Source of the DNA: an uncultured Oscillospiraceae bacterium | GTDB taxonomy: Bacteria; Bacillota; Clostridia; Oscillospirales; Oscillospiraceae | Length of the DNA: 33,900 nucleotides | Direction: 5' to 3' | NCBI GenBank assembly: GCA_949494735.1 | Contig: CATABD010000021.1 | Span: forward strand, 1 to 33,900 | Part shown: positions 1 to 5,646 of the stretch, piece by piece | How positions within the stretch are numbered: position 1 is the stretch's first letter | Layout of the letters: each line of letters opens with the position of its first letter | The notes under the pieces: generated by a model | Seen by the model: the letters and a program-made list of their open reading frames with translations, nothing else | Database searches by the model: none | What the model was told of the DNA's origin: nothing | Program-made: the position numbers and the translations under genes

Positions 1-2
1 TG

Positions 3-101
3 AGGAGGCGCGGGGCACCGGCATTTTGTACAAAAGCAATCGAAGAGAACAATGAGATTTATACTGTTTGCGGAAACATAACTGGTAAACTTCCGATTTA
101 A
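3..101 (+). CDS. Possible C-terminal end of an unidentified protein (cut by window edge)
   Basis: The reading frame is open from the first bases of the window to a TAA at 99-101, giving about 32 residues that end in ...YTVCGNITGKLPI. No start is inside the window. I do not recognise the family. The other two forward frames close earlier. The fragment is too short to prove coding, so it may be a gene tail or chance. Confidence 0.3.
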   Translation, partial: RRRGAPAFCTKAIEENNEIYTVCGNITGKLPI

Positions 102-138
102 GCTAAAAAAGAGAAGAAATAATTGTGAAAAAACCCTC

Positions 139-166
139 TTGTTTTCCTGGGAGAAGCGGCTATAAT
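139..166 (+). promoter_or_regulatory. Predicted sigma-A promoter of the MATE gene
   Basis: TTGTTT at 139-144 and TATAAT at 161-166 are separated by 16 bp. The promoter lies about 75 bp upstream of the MATE start. An AGGAGG ribosome site follows at 229-234, 8 bases before ATG 243. Confidence 0.6.
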
Positions 167-242
167 AGTGCGAAAGCTGGGGCTTGATGGGCTCCAGGGA
201 GGCAATACACTGTGAACCCGCCTTTGGAAGGAGGCAATCATT

Positions 243-1643
243 ATGACCAAAGACCTTACCTCGGGCAGCCCCATGCGGCTGATCCTGGGCTTTACCGTGC
301 CCACCCTGCTGGGGCTGCTGTTCCAGCAGCTCTATAACATGGTGGACGCCATGATTGTGGGGAAGCTGCTGGGCTCCCAGGCCCTGGGGGCTGTGGGATC
401 CACCGGCTCCATCAACTTTTTCGTCATAGGCTTCTGCCTGGGGGTGTGCTCCGGCTTCGCCATCCCCGTGGCCCAGCGGATGGGCGCCAAGGACTACCCC
501 CAGATGCGCCGGTACGTGGCCAACGCCGCCTACCTGTCCGCTGTCATCGCCTTTGTGCTCACCGTGGCCACCGGCATTCTCTGCCGGGATATCCTCACCG
601 CCATGGACACGCCCGCCGACCTCTTTGCCGACGCCAACGCCTATATCTTTATTATCTTCATGGGCATACCGGTGGTGTTCCTGTATAACCTGCTGGCCTC
701 CATCATCCGCGCCCTGGGGGACAGCCGGACCCCGGTGTACTTTCTGGCCCTGTCCGCAGGGCTGAACATCGTGCTGGATCTGGCGTGCATCCTGCTGCTG
801 GATTGGGGCGTGGCTGGGGCGGCCATCGCCACGGTGGTGTCCCAGGCGGTGTCCGGCGTGGCGTGCCTTGTGTATATGGTGAAGCGCTTCCCCATCCTCC
901 GGATTACCCGGGAGGAGGGGCGGCCTGACGCCGACGCCTGCAAGGCGCTTTGCGCCATGGGGCTGCCCATGGGCCTGCAATACTCCATCACCGCCATCGG
1001 CTCCATCGTGATGCAGACCGCCGTAAACGGCCTGGGCAGCGTCTACGTGTCCGCCGTGGCCACCGCCGGTAAGGTGTACCAGCTGCTGGCATGCCCCTTT
1101 GACGCCATGGGGGCCGCCATGGCCACCTATTGCGGCCAGAATGTGGGCGCGGGGCAGCTGGACCGCCTGCCCCAGGGGGTGCGGGCCTGCTCTGTGCTGG
1201 GCGCGGGCTACTCGGCCATCGCCCTGGTGGGCATGCTCCTCTTCGCGCCCCAGAGCGCTATGCTGTTTCTCAGCTCGTCCGATCCCCAGCTGGGGCTGCT
1301 GCTGGGCCTGACCTGCCAGTATATCATTGTCCAGACCGCGTTCTTCTTCCCCCTGGCCCTGGTGAATATCCTCCGCTTTTCCATCCAGGGCATGGGCTTC
1401 AGCGTCCTCGCCATTCTGGCGGGGGTGCTGGAGATGATCGCCCGCACTGTGGTGGGCTGGTTCTTCGTGCCCGGTATGGGTTATAACGCCGCCTGCTTTG
1501 CCTCCCCGGCGGCGTGGATCTGCGCGGACCTGTTCCTCATCCCCGCCTGTTTGGGCTGCATCGCCCGGCTGCGGCGGAGCAATCCTACGGCCTCCCTGGA
1601 AACTATCTCCCGGCGGGTGCTGAAAAAGGCCGCCAGGGCATAA
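243..1643 (+). CDS. MATE family multidrug/cation efflux transporter
   Basis: The 466-aa polytopic membrane protein has the usual MATE length and about 12 hydrophobic segments in two halves. The N-terminus is typical of the family: a short polar lead, then PMRLILGFTVPTLLGLLFQQ, then YNMVDAMIVGKLLG. MATE proteins export cationic drugs or metabolites by Na+ or H+ antiport in the plasma membrane; the substrate here is unknown. The start is fixed by AGGAGG at 229-234. It appears monocistronic, with its own promoter at 139-166. Its TAA stop coincides with one copy of the target duplication of the inverted-repeat element at 1644-1804, which separates the gene from its apparent terminator at 1811-1839. 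Confidence 0.93.
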   Translation: MTKDLTSGSPMRLILGFTVPTLLGLLFQQLYNMVDAMIVGKLLGSQALGAVGSTGSINFFVIGFCLGVCSGFAIPVAQRMGAKDYPQMRRYVANAAYLSAVIAFVLTVATGILCRDILTAMDTPADLFADANAYIFIIFMGIPVVFLYNLLASIIRALGDSRTPVYFLALSAGLNIVLDLACILLLDWGVAGAAIATVVSQAVSGVACLVYMVKRFPILRITREEGRPDADACKALCAMGLPMGLQYSITAIGSIVMQTAVNGLGSVYVSAVATAGKVYQLLACPFDAMGAAMATYCGQNVGAGQLDRLPQGVRACSVLGAGYSAIALVGMLLFAPQSAMLFLSSSDPQLGLLLGLTCQYIIVQTAFFFPLALVNILRFSIQGMGFSVLAILAGVLEMIARTVVGWFFVPGMGYNAACFASPAAWICADLFLIPACLGCIARLRRSNPTASLETISRRVLKKAARA

Positions 1644-1804
1644 GAGCCTGTTTAACATTTCTCAAAACGCCATTTGGCGGGTCTTTTCCCGCCATGCCTC
1701 GTTGTGATTTCTTGAAATAAACATAATTATTTTTGCGAAATCCCGCTTTGCCTTGCGGGAAAATCCCCCGCCAACTGGCATTTTTCGAGATATTAAACAG
1801 GCTC
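1644..1804. mobile_element. MITE-like palindromic element A (161 bp)
   Basis: The ends are a perfect inverted repeat: GAGCCTGTTTAA at 1644-1655 and its complement TTAAACAGGCTC at 1793-1804. The similarity extends imperfectly inwards for about 50 bp on each side, including TTTTCCCGC-type blocks, so the element can fold into one long hairpin. It is flanked on both sides by TAA (1641-1643 and 1805-1807), consistent with a 3-bp target duplication. There is no internal ORF. It therefore looks like a non-autonomous transposable element; the parent transposase is not in the window. Confidence 0.75.
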
Positions 1805-1810
1805 TAAGAA

Positions 1811-1841
1811 AAGAGCTTCGGGAATTTCCCGAAGCTCTTTT
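1811..1841. terminator. Bidirectional rho-independent terminator
   Basis: A 13-bp perfect stem (AAGAGCTTCGGGA at 1811-1823 with 1827-1839) has a 3-nt loop and runs into a T tract on the plus strand (1838-1844) and TTTTCTT on the minus strand. It can end both the MATE transcript and the convergent SprA-like gene. Confidence 0.85.
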
Positions 1842-1848
1842 TTTCTGC

Positions 1849-2628
1849 TTACGCTACGGCGGAGAAGGGGACGCGGGGGTCCTGACGCTGGGGTTGCTGT
1901 TCCGCCTGCTGGTTGTTGTCGGCCTTGGTGACGGTGCGGGTGGTGCCGCCGGAGACATAGGCCTTGCCGCACTCCGGGCAGATGGCGGTGTGGTAAGTGA
2001 CCGACTGGCTGACCACCTTCCGATCGTCCTGACGGGCTTTGGCCTGCTCCCGGACCACGTGCTCGTTTTCGTGGCCCCGCACGGCGGAGGCTACCTGCTC
2101 GGGGGCGATGTTGGTAGGCGCCTTGAAGGACACGCCGGGGTCGTCGGAGCCGTCCTGGTACTTGCGCTCCTTGCAGGTCTGGCACTCGCCCTCTTCCATG
2201 ACCTCCTGGGCGCTCTTGGCCTCCTTGACGGGGTCCGCACCCTGGGCGCCCGCCTTTTTCAGCCCGGCCAGCTCGGGGGCCTGGGCCTTGTCCGCGCCCG
2301 CCGCCTGGGCGGCGCCCTGCCGGGCAGGGTCGTCACCCATATATTTGATGCGCATGCGCACCGCCATTTCCACCGGGTCGGCCCCCTCCCGGATGTTCAG
2401 GGAGAACTGGCCGGGCTTCCTCTCGTCGCCGTTCACCGCCCTGACGGGGGTGACGGGCTGGACGGGGGCGCCGGGCTGGGCGGCCCTGCGGGCCGTCCAC
2501 ACCGCGGAAGGACGCTGGACAGACTGGGCCCTGTCCGGGCCCTGGGCTTGGGCGACGCGGCCGGCGTAGGACGCGCCGTAGACACCGTAGGAGGACCAGG
2601 GGCTCATGGCGGAAATACCGTTTAGCAT
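1849..2628 (-). CDS. SprA-related putative zinc metalloprotease protein
   Basis: 259 aa. The first ~145 residues are low-complexity, rich in Ala, Gln, Pro and Gly, with no signal peptide or membrane segment. The conserved part is at residues 149-220: a CQTC pair (149, 152), the zincin-type HENEH (186-190), and a CPEC pair (217, 220). The order CxxC, KYxDGSxDxGVSFKxPTxI, HENEH matches my recollection of the SprA-related family, which is annotated as putative metalloproteases without a settled function. Start ATG 2628 has GAGGTGAT just upstream. A promoter is predicted at 2674-2701 and a terminator lies after the gene. It appears monocistronic. Family assignment is moderately firm; activity is inference. 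Confidence 0.75.
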   Translation of the reverse strand: MLNGISAMSPWSSYGVYGASYAGRVAQAQGPDRAQSVQRPSAVWTARRAAQPGAPVQPVTPVRAVNGDERKPGQFSLNIREGADPVEMAVRMRIKYMGDDPARQGAAQAAGADKAQAPELAGLKKAGAQGADPVKEAKSAQEVMEEGECQTCKERKYQDGSDDPGVSFKAPTNIAPEQVASAVRGHENEHVVREQAKARQDDRKVVSQSVTYHTAICPECGKAYVSGGTTRTVTKADNNQQAEQQPQRQDPRVPFSAVA

Positions 2629-2673
2629 AAGATCACCTCATGGTATGGGAATGGGCAAACAAATCTTGATACC

Positions 2674-2701
2674 ATTATAGCAGACGGGCGAAAAAATGCA
2701 A
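2674..2701 (-). promoter_or_regulatory. Predicted promoter of the SprA-like gene
   Basis: On the minus strand TTGCAT (2701-2696) and TATAAT (2679-2674) are 16 bp apart. The -35 box touches the stop codon end of the upstream XRE gene, so the two genes are separately promoted or only partly co-transcribed. Confidence 0.6.
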
Positions 2702-2702
2702 G

Positions 2703-2930
2703 CTATTTCCGGCGGGATCTGGGGTAGGGATAGCGTTCATCTGTCAGGCCCACAATATAGTCCACGCTGGTTTTGTAGAATTGGGCCAGCGTGACAGCCT
2801 CCTCCAGAGAAAGGGCCTTTACGCCACGCTCAGTTTTTGAATAATTGGACTGGTTGGTGCTCAGAAGCTCCGCAATCTGCTTCTGCGTGAAGTCGGCATC
2901 TTCCCGTAAATTACGAATTCTCAGGTACAT
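2703..2930 (-). CDS. Small XRE/Cro-CI family transcriptional regulator
   Basis: A 75-aa single-domain helix-turn-helix protein beginning MYLRIRNLREDADFTQKQIA. The HTH covers residues ~5-60: QKQIAELLSTNQSNYSKTERG, then SLEEAVTLAQFYKTSVDYIVGLT, the usual XRE ending. No effector domain is present. Start 2930 is chosen because GGTG sits 6 bases before it; ATG 2936 directly abuts that motif and 2948 has no site. It is divergent from the broken small gene at 3019. The intergenic TTTACC/GGTAAA inverted repeat is a candidate operator. Its target is unknown. Confidence 0.85.
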   Translation of the reverse strand: MYLRIRNLREDADFTQKQIAELLSTNQSNYSKTERGVKALSLEEAVTLAQFYKTSVDYIVGLTDERYPYPRSRRK

Positions 2931-2964
2931 ATTCATCACCAATATCATGATGCCCCAGGTTGAA

Positions 2965-2988
2965 TTTACCTATTTACAAAAAGGTAAA
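2965..2988. promoter_or_regulatory. Candidate XRE operator between divergent genes
   Basis: TTTACC (2965-2970) and GGTAAA (2983-2988) form an inverted repeat with a 12-bp AT-rich spacer, in the gap between the XRE gene and the divergent pseudogene. It overlaps possible promoter boxes (TTGAAT near 2960, TAAAAT near 2985). Autoregulation is inference from position and symmetry. Confidence 0.35.
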
Positions 2989-3018
2989 ATTTAACTACAA
3001 CAGGATAAGGTGATGCGT

Positions 3019-3345
3019 ATGACAGACTATAAACAGCTATATCTAAAGCTATTCAGCGCTTCAGAGGACGCAATCGAACGGCTAGGCGCCGTTTGAAAAT
3101 TGGCACTATGCCCAGCGGCAAGGGATTTTTTCGCCGGGCAAGGCGATTTGGCGCAGAAATACTTTGTGTATTTCAAGGCAAAGCAACGCAGCTCGGCGGA
3201 AAAAGGCCCGCCGATTGGGCGTGTTGACAATTTTCAAACAAGCCCTAGTTGCGGTTCAGCGGGAGTGTGGGAAATGATTATTTCTGACAATGATATCCCG
3301 CCGGAGCGAAAAATCGCTGTGCTGACCCGTGAAGACAAGGCATAA
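3019..3345 (+). pseudogene. Small gene interrupted by MITE-like element B
   Basis: AAGGTG precedes ATG 3019 and the frame reads MTDYKQLYLKLFSASEDAIERL before entering the element at 3083. After the element, the frame of AVQREC continues, then a shift of about 2 bases is needed to reach EMIISDNDIPPERKIAVLTREDKA with a stop at 3343-3345. Joining the pieces gives an uninterrupted small protein of about 55 aa of the short helical type often seen beside XRE regulators in Clostridia. I do not know its function. The element insertion plus the apparent frameshift indicate a broken gene. Confidence 0.55.
3085..3245. mobile_element. MITE-like element B, copy 1 (161 bp)
   Basis: The terminal arms are imperfect inverted repeats: GGCGCCGTTTGAAAATTG at the left, and the complement of GGGCTTGTTTGAAAATTG at the right, with further pairing inward to TATGCCCA/TGGGCGTG. 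TA flanks both ends (3083-3084, 3246-3247), consistent with TA target duplication as in Tc1/mariner or IS630-type elements. It has no ORF of its own. A related copy is at 27484-27609. It interrupts the small gene starting at 3019. Confidence 0.75.
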
Positions 3346-3377
3346 AAAATCCCCTCCAATATTCGGAGGGGATTTTT
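3346..3377. terminator. Bidirectional terminator downstream of bioY
   Basis: AAAATCCCCTCC (3346-3357) pairs with GGAGGGGATTTT (3365-3376) around a 7-nt loop. A/T runs on both sides make it work in either direction, ending bioY on the minus strand and the broken gene on the plus strand. Confidence 0.85.
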
Positions 3378-3383
3378 GTGCGG

Positions 3384-3968
3384 TTACAGCAGATTCGCCC
3401 GCTCCAGCCGCCGGCGGACGGGGACGGCCACCGCCAGCGCCGCAGCCATCTTGGCCAGGTCGAAGGGGATGAAGGGAATCACGCAGGCGGCCAGCGCCCT
3501 TTGCAGGTCCACCCCCGCCTGGACGCAGTACCAGGCGGTGCCGAAGGCATACAGCACGGCGGTAGCCAGCACCATCCCCAGGAATTGGAGGGCCAGGGCA
3601 ATGGCCGCGCCTCTGCGTCCCCCGTCCCGGAAACGGGCCAGGGTCAGGGTGACCACGGTGCCCGCGATGAACACCATGGGCAGATAGCCCACCAGATAGC
3701 CCCCCGTGGGCCCGGCCAGCCGCTCCGCGCCCCCCATGTAGTTGCTGAATACCGGCAGGCCCACAAAGCCCAGCAGCAGGTATACCAGAGTGGCCGCCGC
3801 CCCCCAGCCCCCGCCCAGCAGGTAGGCCGCCAGGTAGATGGCCAGCGTGCCGCCGGTGAGGGAGATGGGGCCGATGGGGACGGAGATGGGGGCCAGTACG
3901 CACATTACCGCCGCCATCACCGCGCACAGCGCCAGCTGCCGGGGGCGTGCCAAGGGTTTTGCAGTCAT
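3384..3968 (-). CDS. bioY: Biotin transporter BioY (ECF transporter S component)
   Basis: A 194-aa, very hydrophobic protein with about six membrane segments, the normal BioY length. Diagnostic stretches are PIGPISLTGGTLAIYLAAYLLG near residue 32 and the loop GLPVFSNYMGG...AGPTGGYLVGY around 68-95. BioY binds biotin in the membrane and normally works with the shared EcfA/A'/T energising module, whose genes are not in this window. Start 3968 has GGAGG at 3976-3980. The promoter region carries a BirA-type operator at 3983-4014, so repression by biotin-loaded BirA is expected. It follows the GntR gene on the same strand but has its own promoter. Confidence 0.93.
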   Translation of the reverse strand: MTAKPLARPRQLALCAVMAAVMCVLAPISVPIGPISLTGGTLAIYLAAYLLGGGWGAAATLVYLLLGFVGLPVFSNYMGGAERLAGPTGGYLVGYLPMVFIAGTVVTLTLARFRDGGRRGAAIALALQFLGMVLATAVLYAFGTAWYCVQAGVDLQRALAACVIPFIPFDLAKMAAALAVAVPVRRRLERANLL

Positions 3969-3982
3969 GAAAATTCCTCCAA

Positions 3983-4014
3983 TTGTAAACTAAAATGCGA
4001 TAGTAAGTATACAA
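3983..4014 (-). promoter_or_regulatory. BirA (biotin repressor) operator of bioY
   Basis: TTGTAAAC (3983-3990) and GTATACAA (4007-4014) form an inverted repeat (7 of 8 positions symmetric) with a 16-bp spacer, matching the known TTGTAAAC-N-GTTTACAA layout of Firmicute BirA sites. It overlaps the -10 box of the bioY promoter and ends just before the ribosome site. Confidence 0.75.
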
Positions 4015-4035
4015 TAAAAGGAGGCCGCTTGTCAA
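4006..4035 (-). promoter_or_regulatory. Predicted bioY promoter
   Basis: On the minus strand TTGACA (4035-4030) is followed after 18 bp by TATACT (4011-4006). The -10 lies inside the distal half of the BirA operator, so bound BirA would block polymerase directly. Confidence 0.6.
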
Positions 4036-4038
4036 GAC

Positions 4039-4749
4039 CTAGTGGGGCTGGTAAATCTGCTGGCCGCCGCTGATGGCCTGCTCCAGGTAGGTGTCGATCC
4101 AGCGGGAGGCCCCCTGGGCGTCCCGGGCGCGGAGGAGGGCGTACAGGGTCTGGGTGTTGCGCACCAGGGCGGGGATGCCGTACAGGTTACAGAAGCGAAC
4201 CCACAGGGCGATCACCGGCGGCTTAAAGGAGTAGTAAATCAGCGGCACGATGCTGTTCCCCCCTACCAGGGCCAGCTCGTGCTGAAAGGCGAAGGCGGCC
4301 TCCGCCGCCTCACCAGGGGTAGAGGCGGCCGCCATCCGCTCCAGATGCTCCCCCAGCAGGTCCAGCGCCTGGTCGGAGGCGTACAGGATGGCCCGCTCCG
4401 CCGCCAGATGCTCCAGGGCCCGGCGCACCTCCAGAATGGAGCGGATCTCTTCCTTTCCCAGCGCGCCGCCCTTGTACTGCATGATGGCGATGAGGGTGCT
4501 CAAATTCCCCCGGCGGCGGTAGTCGGCCACGCAGGTGCCCTGCCGGGGGCGGACCTCTAAAAAACCCTGGCCGGACAGCTCGGCAAGACCGCTGTTCACC
4601 ACCGTGCGGCTCACCTGCATCTGCTCGGCCAGCACCCGCTCCGGGGGCAGCTGGGTGCCCACTGGCAGGGCACCGGACAAAATCATCCCCTGGAGCTGCT
4701 GGACAAACAGGTCCTTCAGGCTTGGGGCAGACAGCTTGGCGAATTCCAT
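4039..4749 (-). CDS. GntR family transcriptional regulator, FadR/FCD subfamily
   Basis: 236 aa. The N-terminal winged helix covers residues ~1-75 (LPPERVLAEQMQVSRTVVNSGLAELSGQGFLEVRPRQGT, typical GntR recognition region). The C-terminal ~90-230 helical FCD-type ligand domain includes EEIRSILEVRRALEHLAAERA. FadR-type members bind small carboxylic acids or acyl-CoA; the ligand here is unknown. The start MEFAKLSAPS at 4749 is chosen for GGGAGG seven bases upstream; upstream in-frame ATGs lack sites. TGGTCATACCA at 4770-4780 lies directly upstream and suits this subfamily, so autoregulation is likely. It is divergent from hypB and upstream of bioY. Confidence 0.88.
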   Translation of the reverse strand: MEFAKLSAPSLKDLFVQQLQGMILSGALPVGTQLPPERVLAEQMQVSRTVVNSGLAELSGQGFLEVRPRQGTCVADYRRRGNLSTLIAIMQYKGGALGKEEIRSILEVRRALEHLAAERAILYASDQALDLLGEHLERMAAASTPGEAAEAAFAFQHELALVGGNSIVPLIYYSFKPPVIALWVRFCNLYGIPALVRNTQTLYALLRARDAQGASRWIDTYLEQAISGGQQIYQPH

Positions 4750-4769
4750 GTCGAAACCTCCCTTGGCTC

Positions 4770-4807
4770 TGGTCATACCACATATCACAGGGGAAGTTTA
4801 TCATACA
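4770..4807. promoter_or_regulatory. Candidate FadR-type GntR operator(s)
   Basis: TGGTCATACCA at 4770-4780 is palindromic and fits the TNGTNNNACNA consensus known for the FadR subfamily. A second, one-mismatch version TTATCATACAA lies about 20 bp further upstream (~4797-4807). Both sit between the GntR start and the hypB promoter. Confidence 0.5.
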
Positions 4808-4873
4808 AGATTGACAAAAGCAAGGGGGGAAAACTGTGGATAAGGCTGAAAATCGGGAAAGATTTTCGGAAAG

Positions 4874-4902
4874 TTGACGCATTAGAGAGAAAATGGTAAA
4901 AT
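4874..4902 (+). promoter_or_regulatory. Predicted promoter of the hypB operon
   Basis: TTGACG (4874-4879) and TAAAAT (4897-4902) are separated by 17 bp, about 40 bp before the hypB start. It is the only strong promoter seen ahead of the four-gene block ending at 9895. Confidence 0.65.
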
Positions 4903-4944
4903 TATGGTGCAATCTGGTTCGACCAGGGAGAGGAGAGTGCGCCT

Positions 4945-5616
4945 ATGGATCACGTTCGGATTATTGAGGTGAAGCAGAGCGTTTTTGCGGACAATGACAA
5001 GCGAGCGGCCCAGCTGCGGCAGGAGTTGAAGGGGCGGGGCGTTTTCCTGCTCAACCTGATGAGCTCCCCCGGCTCGGGCAAGACCACCACCCTGCGGCGG
5101 ACGGCGGAGCTGTTGAAGGATGAGCTGAAAATCGGCGTGATGGAGGCGGACATCGACTCGGACGTGGACGCACGGGCCATGGCGGAGGCGGGGGTGAAAT
5201 CCATCCAGCTCCACACCGGCGGCATGTGCCACCTGGACGCCGATATGACCCGCCAGGGGCTGGACGAGCTGCTGGCGGAGGGCGGCGTGGAGCTGGCCAT
5301 CCTGGAGAATGTGGGCAATCTGGTGTGCCCCGCGGAGTTTGACACGGGGGCGGTGAAGAATGCCGCCATCCTGTCGGTGCCGGAGGGGGACGACAAGCCG
5401 CTGAAATACCCCCTGATGTTCCAGGTGTGCGACGTGGTGCTCATCAACAAAATGGACGTGGCCCCCTACTTCGACTTCGACCTGGAAAAGTGCAGGGAGT
5501 ATATCAGGATGCGCAATCCCAACGCCAAGGTCATCCCCATCTGTGCCAAGACCGGCGAGGGGGTGGAGGAATGGGCCGGCTGGCTGCGGGAGCAGATCCG
5601 GGCCTGGAAAGTCTGA
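4945..5616 (+). CDS. hypB: Nickel incorporation GTPase HypB
   Basis: A 223-aa SIMIBI-class GTPase. The P-loop is SSPGSGKTT (residues 40-48). The metal site at the G domain is present: C95-H96 in GGMCHLDA and C128 in ENVGNLVCPAEFD, matching the Cys-His-Cys set of known HypB. The guanine-specificity motif NKMD is near residue 172. The N-terminal high-affinity CxxCGC motif and any His-rich tract are absent, as in many short HypBs. HypB with HypA delivers Ni(II) to [NiFe]-hydrogenase (or other nickel enzymes) in the cytoplasm. It is the first gene of an operon with an oxidoreductase, hypA and a membrane protein; hypCDEF and hydrogenase subunits are not in the window. Confidence 0.95.
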   Translation: MDHVRIIEVKQSVFADNDKRAAQLRQELKGRGVFLLNLMSSPGSGKTTTLRRTAELLKDELKIGVMEADIDSDVDARAMAEAGVKSIQLHTGGMCHLDADMTRQGLDELLAEGGVELAILENVGNLVCPAEFDTGAVKNAAILSVPEGDDKPLKYPLMFQVCDVVLINKMDVAPYFDFDLEKCREYIRMRNPNAKVIPICAKTGEGVEEWAGWLREQIRAWKV

Positions 5617-5646
5617 GTCCCTTGATTAAGAGAGAGGAGAGACGAT

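Noticed and set aside
212-339. A GTG-started upstream frame with GGGAGG that overlaps the MATE start out of frame
   Set aside because: It could be a leader peptide, but it is explained by purine-rich leader sequence and GC-rich out-of-frame openness; the real gene has its own strong site.
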